A stretch of DNA of 64,000 nt from JABSSA01 sp039975755 (GTDB lineage: Bacteria; Pseudomonadota; Alphaproteobacteria; Rhodobacterales; Rhodobacteraceae). Numbering within the stretch: the first letter of the stretch is position 1; every line of letters starts with the position of its first letter. Both the position numbers and the translations under genes were made by a program. The DNA lies in assembly GCA_039975755.1 (NCBI GenBank), contig JBDWGM010000083.1:62001-126000 (forward strand). The letters are read 5' to 3'. The notes under the pieces are model-generated. The model was not told where the DNA came from, made no database searches, and worked only from the letters and a program-made list of their open reading frames with translations. Shown piece after piece: positions 51,270 through 59,572 of this stretch.

Positions 51270-52970
51270 ATGAAACTTAAAACCCTTCTGATGGGTACAA
51301 TCGCTGCAACAGCAATGGCTCCTGCGGCTTTTGCTGAACGCGGTAGCGACGGAAACGTGTCGATCATTTACTGGCAGGCGCCATCAATCCTGAACCCGTT
51401 CCTCTCGGGCGGTACCAAGGATGTTGAATCCGCCTCGATGATCATCGAACCACTCGCGCGCTTTAACGAAAAGGGTCAGCTTGTCCCTTGGCTCGTGAAC
51501 GAAGTGCCCACAACAGACAATGGCGGCGTCAGCGCTGACCTGACGTCGATCACTTGGAAAATCACGCCCGGACTGAAATGGTCGGACGGATCCGATTTCA
51601 CCTCCGCTGATGTGAAATTCACCTACGAATATTGCACCGACCCCGAAGGTGGTTGTGCGCAGGTCACAAAGTTTGAAGGCGTTGAAAGCGTTGAAACACC
51701 TGACCCACTGACGGTCGTGGTGAACTTTGCTGGCCCAACACCGAACCCGTATGGTCCGTTTGTAGGTGGCGAAAGCCCGATCCTTCAGGCCGCACAATTT
51801 GCCAACTGCCTTGGTGCCAATGCTCCGACATGTACGGATGCGAACTTTGGTCCGATCGGCACAGGCCCATTTGTTGTGGACGAATTCAAACCCAATGACG
51901 TGATCCTCATGTCAGCGAACCCGAATTACCGCGATCCAGCCAAGCCAGCATTCGCATCGGTGACGTTCAAAGGTGGCGGCGATGCCACTGCAGCCGGTCG
52001 TGCGGTTATGGAAACAGGCGAATTTGACTACGCTTGGAACCTACAGCTTGCACCCGACGTGATTGCGAAAATGCAAGAAGGCGGCAAAGGCACACCCGTT
52101 GCAGGCTTTGGCCCCTTGGTCGAACGCATCATGCTGAACCAGACAGACCCGAACCCGGAACTGCCAGAAGGCGAACGCTCAACGGCTGCACATCCGCACC
52201 CATTCCTGAAAGACCCCGCGGTTTACAAAGCCATGTCAATGGCGATCGACCGTCCTTTGCTGGTCGAAGTTGGATATGGCCAGGCTGGTAAAGTCACCTG
52301 TAACTGGGTTCCTGCACCGGATGCCTTCAATTCGACAGCGCGCACCTGCGACGTTCAAGACATCGAAGGCGCAAACAAAATGCTTGATGATGCAGGCATT
52401 GTGGACACAGACGGCGACGGCGTACGCGAAAAAGACGGCGTACCTCTGCGCATTCTGTACCAAACATCCACAAACGCTGTGCGTCAGGATTTCCAAGCTT
52501 TGGTCAAAGAATGGTGGAGCGAAATCGGCATCGAAGCTGAACTGCGCAACCTTGATGCGTCGGTCTTCTTTGGTGGTGATCCAGGTTCGCCTGACACGTT
52601 CCAAAAGTTCTATGCTGATGTTGAAATGTATGCGAACACATTCAACGGCACAGATCCGCAAGCCTATCTGGCGAACGGTCTTTGCGACAAGGCACCAAGA
52701 CCAGACTCGCAGTGGCAAGGCGAGAACATCAGCCGCTTCTGTTTGCCCGAATATGACGAACTGCACGCGGAATTGGCCAAAACGGCCGGTATCGAAGCAC
52801 GTTCCGAAATCGGTCGTAAGCTGAATGATATGATGGTTGAAAACGGTGGAATGATCCCACTGGTTCACCGCGGTCGTTTGTCTGCGCATGCGAATTCACT
52901 GTCTGGCGTTGTTCTGAACGTTTGGGATAGCGAATTGTGGAACGTTGCCGATTGGCACCGTGCTAAATAA
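51270..52970 (+). CDS. Peptide-type ABC transporter substrate-binding protein (family 5)
   Basis: A periplasmic binding protein of 566 residues. The signal peptide is MKLKTLLMGTIAATAMAPAA, cleaved near residue 22 (AFA). The mature part starts with NVSIIYWQAPSILNPFLSGG, the 'iLnP' pattern of family 5 proteins, followed by TSIT-type WKITPGLKWSDGSDFTSADV near residue 95 and CNWVPAPDAFN. The C-terminal MIPLVHRGRLSAHANSL is usual. I use the ATG at 51270, with GGAG seven bases upstream; the longer open frame (51207) would displace the signal peptide. No lipobox is present. The ligand is unknown. Confidence 0.95.
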   Translation: MKLKTLLMGTIAATAMAPAAFAERGSDGNVSIIYWQAPSILNPFLSGGTKDVESASMIIEPLARFNEKGQLVPWLVNEVPTTDNGGVSADLTSITWKITPGLKWSDGSDFTSADVKFTYEYCTDPEGGCAQVTKFEGVESVETPDPLTVVVNFAGPTPNPYGPFVGGESPILQAAQFANCLGANAPTCTDANFGPIGTGPFVVDEFKPNDVILMSANPNYRDPAKPAFASVTFKGGGDATAAGRAVMETGEFDYAWNLQLAPDVIAKMQEGGKGTPVAGFGPLVERIMLNQTDPNPELPEGERSTAAHPHPFLKDPAVYKAMSMAIDRPLLVEVGYGQAGKVTCNWVPAPDAFNSTARTCDVQDIEGANKMLDDAGIVDTDGDGVREKDGVPLRILYQTSTNAVRQDFQALVKEWWSEIGIEAELRNLDASVFFGGDPGSPDTFQKFYADVEMYANTFNGTDPQAYLANGLCDKAPRPDSQWQGENISRFCLPEYDELHAELAKTAGIEARSEIGRKLNDMMVENGGMIPLVHRGRLSAHANSLSGVVLNVWDSELWNVADWHRAK

Positions 52971-52977
52971 GCAAAAC

Positions 52978-52998
52978 GGGTGGGCACCTTGCCCACCC
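52978..52998 (+). terminator. Hairpin between the binding protein and permease genes, without T-run
   Basis: A perfect 9-bp stem GGGTGGGCA/TGCCCACCC with a 3-base loop begins seven bases after the stop codon. No T-run follows, so full termination is unlikely. It may instead protect the upstream mRNA from 3' exonucleases or attenuate transcription, giving more binding protein than permease. Confidence 0.7.
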
Positions 52999-53083
52999 AA
53001 CGCATCGTAGGGGTCAATTTTCTTAGGGAAATTGATCCGCTGCAGTTCCCAATAATGACAAGAGTCTGAACGAGGCCCCGCGC

Positions 53084-54121
53084 ATGCTGACCTTCACGAT
53101 CCGCCGGTTGATCCTGTCGATCCCGACGCTTCTGTTTATCAGCCTCGCCATTTTTATGCTTCTCCAACTGGCTCCGGGCGATCCGATGGCACAGGTTCCA
53201 CTGACCGTGCCCCCCGAAGTCAAAGAACAGATGCGCCAAGCATTGGGACTGGGTGAACCCGTCCACATTCAATATTGGAAATGGCTGGTACAATTTTTCT
53301 GGATCGAACCGCAGGTTCTGATCGACTATCTCACACGCGAGAGTTTTTTGTTTGGCTGGCTGCCTGACACACAGCTTTACGACGGTCAGTTGCGCAACAT
53401 TTCCTGGCAGACACGTGGTCCGGTTATGGATCTGGTTGTACAGTCCCTGCCCCAGACGATCTGGGTTGTGGGAATGGCCTATGTGGTTGGCGTCCTGATC
53501 GCTTTGCCCATCGGCATCTATTCGGCCTATCGCCAGTATTCTGTGTTTGATCAATCCGGCACTTTCATCACGATGATCGGCTTTTCGATCCCGCCGTTTT
53601 TCACCGGGCCTTTGCTGATCGTGATCTTTGCCGTGCAGCTGGAATGGTTGCCATCCGTTTACAACACTGTTCTTGAGGTCGTGGATTGGGACACGTTCGT
53701 GTTGCAACTCAAACAAATGGTCTTGCCGGTCATGGTTTTGGCCCTACAAACCACCGCACAGATCAGCCGCTACATGCGTTCATCCATGCTGGATAACCTT
53801 AATCAAGATTACGTTCGCACCGCCCGCTCCAAAGGATTGCGCGAAAGCGTGGTGGTCATGGCGCATGTCCTGCGCAATTCCATGATCCCTGTGATCACGG
53901 TTATTGCACTTGGCATCCCATCGATTTTTGGCGGCGCAATCATCACCGAAAACGTCTTCAAAGTGAACGGACTGGGGTATCAGCTGCTGATTGCGCTATT
54001 TGCCAATGACATTCCCACAGTCATGACCTTCACCTTTATCTTCGCGATCCTCATCGTGCTCTTCAACCTGATTGCCGACGTGCTTTACGGCGTGCTCGAC
54101 CCAAGGATTCGCTATGACTGA
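53084..54121 (+). CDS. Peptide-type ABC transporter permease (DppB type)
   Basis: A 345-residue inner-membrane permease with six segments. The N-terminus LTFTIRRLILSIPTLLFISL and QLAPGDPMAQVP near residue 30 are typical of DppB/OppB. The ATPase-contact loop is YVRTARSKGLRESVVVMAHV near residue 242 (EAA-like with G at the usual place). The end NVFKVNGLGYQLLIALFANDIP is well matched. It is longer than many members because of a loop at about residues 60-110. It overlaps the second permease by eight bases. Confidence 0.95.
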   Translation: MLTFTIRRLILSIPTLLFISLAIFMLLQLAPGDPMAQVPLTVPPEVKEQMRQALGLGEPVHIQYWKWLVQFFWIEPQVLIDYLTRESFLFGWLPDTQLYDGQLRNISWQTRGPVMDLVVQSLPQTIWVVGMAYVVGVLIALPIGIYSAYRQYSVFDQSGTFITMIGFSIPPFFTGPLLIVIFAVQLEWLPSVYNTVLEVVDWDTFVLQLKQMVLPVMVLALQTTAQISRYMRSSMLDNLNQDYVRTARSKGLRESVVVMAHVLRNSMIPVITVIALGIPSIFGGAIITENVFKVNGLGYQLLIALFANDIPTVMTFTFIFAILIVLFNLIADVLYGVLDPRIRYD

Positions 54122-55088
54122 TCCGATCACAGAAGAAACGATAGGCGCGTTGCAAGACACAGGTCCGGTGACACCCCCGACCAGCCAATGGAGCGACGTC
54201 TGGCGTCAATTCCGCCGCCATAAGGGGGCGATGTTTGGCGGCTTGTTCCTGTTGTTCATCACGCTTTTTGTTCTGATGGGCCCGTATCTATACACGGTAG
54301 ATGCGCAAAAGCTGGACATCCGGAACAAAGACATGCGGCCCATCTGGACGCTGATTTGGGATGGTGAAGCCAAGGCAGGCTGGAACAAACCTTTGGGCAG
54401 CGATCAATTGGGCCGGGACAATCTGGCAAACCTGATCGCAGGTGGTCAAGCTTCGCTGGCGGTGGGCTGGGCTGCAATGATCCTCAGCCTGGTCATCGGG
54501 ACCGCCATCGGCGTGTGTTCAGGATATTTCCGAAAGCTCGATTTTTGGCTGATGCGCTTTACCGATCTGGTTTTGTCGCTTCCGATCCTGCCCTTGCTTT
54601 TGGTGGCCGTGACACTGTTCCGACAACCGCTTAGGGCCAATTTTGGACCGGAAACGGGGATGTTCATTTTGATTGTCGGGGTCATCGCTTTGACATCATG
54701 GATGCAAACCGCGCGAATTGTGCGGGGTGACATACTGGCTTTGAAAGAACGCGAATTCATTTTGGCGGCGCGATCGATTGGGACATCCAACCGACAAATC
54801 ATCACACGTCACCTGCTGCCCAATGTTCTATCCCCCATCATGGTGTCAGCAACTTTGGGTTTGGCCACGGCCATCATCACCGAAAGCGCGCTTAGCTTTT
54901 TGGGCGTTGGCTTTCCGTCAGATTTCCCGACATGGGGCAAATTGTTGGCGGATGCTGTGCTGCGGATGGAAGAATATCCAGAACGCGTTTTGTTGCCAGG
55001 TATTGCGATTTCATTGACGGTTCTGTCCGTCAATTACCTTGGTGACGGCCTGCGCGACGCATTGGATCCACGCATTCGCGGGCGCTAA
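54114..55088 (+). CDS. Peptide-type ABC transporter permease (DppC type)
   Basis: The partner permease, 324 residues, with GSDQLGRDNLANLIAGGQAS near residue 98, the DppC-type block before the first TM pair of the core, and the ATPase-contact loop FILAARSIGTSNRQIITRHL near residue 215. It ends LGDGLRDALDPRIRGR, typical for the group. The ATG at 54114 lies in the end of the first permease; the longer open frame (54072) is not needed. A terminator follows 35 bases after the stop. Confidence 0.95.
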   Translation: MTDPITEETIGALQDTGPVTPPTSQWSDVWRQFRRHKGAMFGGLFLLFITLFVLMGPYLYTVDAQKLDIRNKDMRPIWTLIWDGEAKAGWNKPLGSDQLGRDNLANLIAGGQASLAVGWAAMILSLVIGTAIGVCSGYFRKLDFWLMRFTDLVLSLPILPLLLVAVTLFRQPLRANFGPETGMFILIVGVIALTSWMQTARIVRGDILALKEREFILAARSIGTSNRQIITRHLLPNVLSPIMVSATLGLATAIITESALSFLGVGFPSDFPTWGKLLADAVLRMEEYPERVLLPGIAISLTVLSVNYLGDGLRDALDPRIRGR

Positions 55089-55123
55089 TCTGACGCAAAA
55101 TCCAAAGCTGAAACAAAAGAAAA

Positions 55124-55148
55124 TGCCCGGTTCAAAAAGAACCGGGCA
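55124..55148. terminator. Bidirectional rho-independent terminator
   Basis: A perfect 10-bp stem TGCCCGGTTC/GAACCGGGCA with a 5-base loop. On the minus strand it is followed by a T-rich run (TTTTCTTTTGTTT), and on the plus strand by a weaker run. It lies between the permease gene and the convergent glycine-rich gene and probably ends both. Confidence 0.75.
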
Positions 55149-55291
55149 GACTGTTTACCAAAAAGTTCCGTACAATGGTCACTTGCTATGCGTATCTAAA
55201 ATTAACAGTGCGCATCCGGCCAGAAAACATCTGTACTCGCGGGAACAAATTACCAGATATTTCTGGACACTCCGGATGTCGCCAAACTTGG

Positions 55292-55576
55292 TTAACCACG
55301 CAACTTTTTCATCACAAAACCAGCAACCATCTGCACAATCATACCTGCGATACCACCGCCAACGAGATTACCTGCAACTGCACCAACATCCATACCAGCA
55401 GCGGCATCGCCGCCTAAACCGCCTAAAAAACCGCCGAATAACTGACCACCGCCGACGCCACCAAGTGCGCCAGTGATTGCATTCCCGGTGTTCCCAAAGG
55501 AAACACCTTGCATGACCTTAGCCCCACCAACGCCACCAACTGCACCACCGATAACCTGTGCAATTATGGTTTCCAT
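55292..55576 (-). CDS. Glycine-rich hydrophobic protein of unknown function
   Basis: A 94-residue product rich in Gly, Ala and Val with small residues at regular spacing: METIIAQVIGGAVGGVGGAK at the start, NAITGALGGVGGGQLFGGFL in the middle, and AGNLVGGGIAGMIVQMVAGF near the end, closing in MKKLRG. The pattern resembles GxxxG-packed membrane helices or glycine-zipper proteins. A strong GAGGGAGGGG ribosome binding site precedes the ATG. Similar small proteins in roseobacters are sometimes labelled DNA methyltransferase, for which I see no motif. The function is unknown. Confidence 0.75.
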   Translation of the reverse strand: METIIAQVIGGAVGGVGGAKVMQGVSFGNTGNAITGALGGVGGGQLFGGFLGGLGGDAAAGMDVGAVAGNLVGGGIAGMIVQMVAGFVMKKLRG

Positions 55577-55688
55577 TGTCGCCCCTCCCTCGCCGTTGAA
55601 TAGAACATAGGTACACCCACAAAACTTTACGCGGGGAAAAATTAACCACGAATAACCTTAACTAGAATTCAAGTGAGCTGGGGCCGCG

Positions 55689-56969
55689 TTATTCCATCTT
55701 TTGACGGATACGACGCACCAAAGCCCAGACCAGCAAAGCAACCGGGACAGTCACCGCCGCCGTCAACATCCCCTTTGAGACGTTCATCAATGCGGTCGCC
55801 GGATACAATACATAAGACACCAACGAGACCGCGTAATAGCTGATGGCCACCACCGACAATCCTTCAACCGTCTTTTGCAACCGCAATTGCAAATCTGATC
55901 GTTGGTCCATGCTTTTCAGCAATTGTTGATTTTGCGCGCTGCGTTCCACATCCACCCGCGTACGCAACAAGTTGGCCGCACGTACTGCACGCGCGCTCAT
56001 CGCCTCCAGACGAAGCTCAACCGACTTCACCGTACGCATGGCTGGCTCGTAACGCCGCATCATAAACTCTGCGAATATTTGACGCCCACGCCACCTGTCC
56101 TCGCGCAATGCCAATATCCGCTGGTTCACAATCGCCTCATAAGCCCCTGTCGCACCAAACCGAAAAGAGCTTTGCGCCGACACAGTTTCCAGCTCTGCCG
56201 AAATCTCAAGCAGCGATTGCAACGTCGTCTCAGGCCCTGTGGTGCCCCCGCTCATTTCACCAACAAGATCGGTCAAACGCGAATCCAACGCACCCAGCTG
56301 CGGCCCAAGATCGCGCACCCGCGCAAACCCAAGCATCGACATCGACTTATAGGTTTCGATCTCACACAGCCTCTGCATAATACGCCCAATCCGGCGCGTC
56401 CCCGTTTCCGGGGCGACAAACACAGCAAATCGCATATGGCCGTTTTCATCGATACGGAAATCACCGGCGGCCACGGCCGCTTCGTCCAAAACCGAACTGA
56501 CCGCAAGGCTTTCTGGCACAAACCAATCGGCAAGTTGCTTGGCGATCTCTGTCTCTGACGGGCGCGGTGCAATCCGCACCAAACAGGACGTGACACATTC
56601 CCCCGGTGCGGCGTTTAACCATTCTTCGGGAAACGGATCAAAAGCACTGGCATCAAAGGGCCGCTCCTCCAATGCCTCGGTAAAGACTGTGTAGGTTACA
56701 AATTCGGTGTGCTGTTCCCACTTGAGCCAGCGCCGCCCTATCGGGCCGTAATAATGCGTGGCCCCCGGTTGCGGATGTGGTGCACCATAGCGATCCAGCA
56801 ACCAGATCAAATGATCCAGGTCCTCTGACCGATCCCGCACAGCCGCCCGTTCAGGTTGCTTAATCGCGACATAGGCCGCACTGCACGGCGCCGACATGGA
56901 TGGGAATGGCCGCGCGTGAAGCTCGTTGGCCAGTTTGTAACGCAGCGGATGATCTGCAAGTGGGGACAT
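55689..56969 (-). CDS. DUF3422 family membrane-anchored protein
   Basis: The product of 426 residues begins LADHPLRYKLANELHARPFP, the typical N-terminus of DUF3422. It has HYYGPIGRRWLKWEQHTEFVTY near residue 68 (abridged), and a long helical region with ERSAQNQQLLKSMDQRSDLQ near residue 345. Two hydrophobic segments at the end (VVAISYYAVSLVSYVLY, TAAVTVPVALLVWALV) anchor it. The organisation, coiled-coil and C-terminal hairpin, resembles CorA-like proteins without the GMN ion-pore motif. I use the ATG at 56969; the frame upstream to 57356 does not look coding. The role is unknown. Confidence 0.88.
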   Translation of the reverse strand: MSPLADHPLRYKLANELHARPFPSMSAPCSAAYVAIKQPERAAVRDRSEDLDHLIWLLDRYGAPHPQPGATHYYGPIGRRWLKWEQHTEFVTYTVFTEALEERPFDASAFDPFPEEWLNAAPGECVTSCLVRIAPRPSETEIAKQLADWFVPESLAVSSVLDEAAVAAGDFRIDENGHMRFAVFVAPETGTRRIGRIMQRLCEIETYKSMSMLGFARVRDLGPQLGALDSRLTDLVGEMSGGTTGPETTLQSLLEISAELETVSAQSSFRFGATGAYEAIVNQRILALREDRWRGRQIFAEFMMRRYEPAMRTVKSVELRLEAMSARAVRAANLLRTRVDVERSAQNQQLLKSMDQRSDLQLRLQKTVEGLSVVAISYYAVSLVSYVLYPATALMNVSKGMLTAAVTVPVALLVWALVRRIRQKME

Positions 56970-57223
56970 CAGACAGAACCTAACAAGAAAGTGTCGACCC
57001 TTATGTAAGGCGGTTCGGTCAAAATGAAAAGAATTTCTTTTAAAACAAATAGTTAGAGGAATACCATGGTATACCGAAGTGATTTGGCCAAGCGGACCGA
57101 GAGCGCAGTTTTGACAGAAACCTTGGGTTTCACTGCCACCCATGCTCAATGTCTCAGATGCGGACTTAGTTACCGTCCGCCGCTGCCGCTCCAACATCCG
57201 GTTTGACGGGCTTGCGATGATGA

Positions 57224-57970
57224 TTACGAAGGGCAAAAAGGCGGTACATAGCCTTCCAACATGTTGCCAAGATACTCCAGCCGGTTCGGCATAGTATCTC
57301 GTACTGCTGCCTCGACAACTGCGGGTAGTCGACCTGGATGGTAAAGCATGGTCCAAGCGAATAACGCGCTTTCGGCAATGTCTTCTTTATTTCGATTATC
57401 GGCCGCATATTGTGTGATGAAATCGTCGTCTGCGATCTGATTTGAAAACCAATCAGGATCGTTTGAAAGCAGCGGATCCAGCGCGACATGCGCGCTCTCG
57501 TGAAAGACCGTTTCGTCTAGGTCATGCTCGGCCAAGCGCCGTTCCATCAAACCATCGTAAAGGGTAAAAAACCCACCTTGTGCCTCTTCCCATGCTGCAC
57601 CTTCGCCATCGAGGATGTTCACATATCGCAATTCGTTTCTCATCAAGGTCGGCAATCTGGAGATGGATGCGGCAGTTTCCATCGCGCGTTGTTGCGGGTC
57701 GCCGACCTCAGGGTGAACGTTGATACGGATTTGTTGATCGGGAAAGGTAATATCGAAATGAAGTGCACCTTCGACAAACAGTAAATCTCGTCTTGGATCA
57801 TACATTTCTGTTCTGCCACCTTCGCTTTCTGTGATCGACCAACAAGCTCCGGGATCGTTTGCGTGTATGAAGTCAAGATCGTTGGATGCGACAGAATTCG
57901 GGTAGAGTGGTTCAGCTATCAATAAGCTGGGCACACTGACGAGGATGACTGAGAAAACTAACGATTTCAA
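57224..57970 (-). CDS. Secreted putative zinc peptidase (HESAH motif)
   Basis: A 248-residue product with a signal peptide (SLVFSVILVSVPSLLIA). It has the zincin motif ETVFHESAHVALDPLL near residue 155 (HExxH), and an acidic stretch NKEDIAESALFAW near residue 195 that could supply a third ligand. The only good ribosome binding site, GGAG, is six bases before a TTG at 57970, so I use this rare start codon; a TTG at 57982 lies upstream of that site. Cysteines are few (GACWSI, PPFCPS). No family name can be given. It is probably periplasmic or secreted. Confidence 0.72.
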   Translation of the reverse strand: MKSLVFSVILVSVPSLLIAEPLYPNSVASNDLDFIHANDPGACWSITESEGGRTEMYDPRRDLLFVEGALHFDITFPDQQIRINVHPEVGDPQQRAMETAASISRLPTLMRNELRYVNILDGEGAAWEEAQGGFFTLYDGLMERRLAEHDLDETVFHESAHVALDPLLSNDPDWFSNQIADDDFITQYAADNRNKEDIAESALFAWTMLYHPGRLPAVVEAAVRDTMPNRLEYLGNMLEGYVPPFCPS

Positions 57971-58061
57971 AATAATCTCCAAATTTTCAATTTATATGAG
58001 CAGACCTTGGCGTCGTCAGCAACATCGGTCAACATGGGCTCGAACCGGACAGTCGTCCACA

Positions 58062-58091
58062 AAAAAAGCCCCGCAAATCTGCGGGGCTTTC
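58062..58091 (-). terminator. Rho-independent terminator of pntAB
   Basis: On the minus strand, GCCCCGCA/TGCGGGGC forms a stem with a short loop, followed by a run of seven Ts. It lies about 20 bases after the pntB stop codon. The A-tract on the other strand pairs with the T-tract and extends the stem. Confidence 0.92.
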
Positions 58092-58111
58092 CTCATTCGA
58101 TGTGATGAATA

Positions 58112-59554
58112 TCAGTCGATCAAAGGCAACAGCTTATCAAGCGACGCCTTGGCATCGCCATAGAACATGCGTGTGTTTTCTTTGAAAAACAGCGGGTTTT
58201 CGATGCCCGAATACCCAGTGCCCTGACCACGTTTGGACACGAATACTTGCTTGGCTTTCCAACATTCCAGAACCGGCATACCGGCAATTGGGCTGTTTGG
58301 ATCGTCTTGCGCCGCTGGGTTCACGATGTCATTTGACCCGATCACGATGGCAACATCCGTTTCCGGAAAATCATCGTTGATCTCGTCCATTTCCAGAACG
58401 ATGTCATAGGGCACGCGTGCTTCGGCCAGCAGAACATTCATGTGACCAGGCAAACGACCAGCAACGGGGTGGATCGCAAAACGCACCTCTTTGCCGGCTG
58501 CGCGCAGCTTGCGCGTCAGTTCGCTGACCGATTGCTGGGCTTGCGCCACGGCCATCCCGTATCCCGGAATGATCACAACACTGTCCGCATCATTCAATGA
58601 TGCCGCAACGCCGTCTGCTTCGATTGCAATCTGTTCGCCTTCCACTGCCATTTGTTCACCCTGTGGGCCACCAAAGCCGCCAAGGATAACGCTGACAAAG
58701 GACCGGTTCATCGCCTTACACATGATGTAAGACAAGATCGCCCCGGACGACCCGACAAGCGCACCCGTCACGATCAGCAGATCGTTGGACAAGGTGAAAC
58801 CAATCGCAGCTGCCGCCCAACCGGAATAGCTGTTCAACATCGACACAACGACAGGCATGTCCGCGCCACCAATGCCCATGATCAGATGCCAACCGATAAA
58901 GAAGCTCAGCAGCATAATCAGGAACAGCGGGATCATTCCGCCATAGGCCAAATACAGGATGGCCAACAGGATACTGGCCCCTGCCGCCGCAGCATTCAGC
59001 ATGTGACCACCCGGCAAAGGCGCAGGCTTGCCATCCACACGTCCGGCCAGCTTACCAAAGGCAATCACCGATCCGGTAAATGTCACGGCACCAATAAAGA
59101 CACCCAAGACCACTTCGACCTGCAAGAACGCAATCTCAGCCGATGACTTCTTGGCGATCTTCGCCGCAAAGCCCACCAGCTCGGCTGTGCCCTCTCCGGA
59201 CGCTTTCATGGCCGCAACCCGCAAACGCTCCATTTCGGCATTCAAAGCCACAAACACAGCAGCCAAACCGACAAAGGAATGCAGCGCTGCAACCAGCTGT
59301 GGCATCTCGGTCATTTCGACCTTTTGTGCCACATAGGTCCCGATTGCACCGCCGATCACCATCATCACAATCATGATGCCAATATTGCCGATGCCAGGTC
59401 CAAGCAGCAGGAACACAACCGCAAGGGCCATTCCCACAATGCCATACCAGACCGCGCGTTTCGCGCTTTCTTGATTGTTCAACCCACCCAGTGACAGGAT
59501 GAACAGAATGCTCGCGGTGATGGCCGCGGCAGTGACGAATTGTTCACTGAACAT
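58112..59554 (-). CDS. pntB: NAD(P) transhydrogenase subunit beta
   Basis: PntB joins the membrane domain with the NADP(H)-binding domain of proton-translocating transhydrogenase, which makes NADPH at the expense of the proton gradient. The 480-residue product has about nine membrane segments in the first 260 residues and then the NADP domain with VVIIPGYGMAVAQAQQSVSEL near residue 315 (abridged), FAIHPVAGRLPGHMNVLLAEA, and EMDEINDDFPETDVAIVIGS, ending with MFYGDAKASLDKL. It follows pntA by 18 bases. Confidence 0.98.
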   Translation of the reverse strand: MFSEQFVTAAAITASILFILSLGGLNNQESAKRAVWYGIVGMALAVVFLLLGPGIGNIGIMIVMMVIGGAIGTYVAQKVEMTEMPQLVAALHSFVGLAAVFVALNAEMERLRVAAMKASGEGTAELVGFAAKIAKKSSAEIAFLQVEVVLGVFIGAVTFTGSVIAFGKLAGRVDGKPAPLPGGHMLNAAAAGASILLAILYLAYGGMIPLFLIMLLSFFIGWHLIMGIGGADMPVVVSMLNSYSGWAAAAIGFTLSNDLLIVTGALVGSSGAILSYIMCKAMNRSFVSVILGGFGGPQGEQMAVEGEQIAIEADGVAASLNDADSVVIIPGYGMAVAQAQQSVSELTRKLRAAGKEVRFAIHPVAGRLPGHMNVLLAEARVPYDIVLEMDEINDDFPETDVAIVIGSNDIVNPAAQDDPNSPIAGMPVLECWKAKQVFVSKRGQGTGYSGIENPLFFKENTRMFYGDAKASLDKLLPLID

Positions 59555-59572
59555 AACTAAAGCCCTCTCCGC

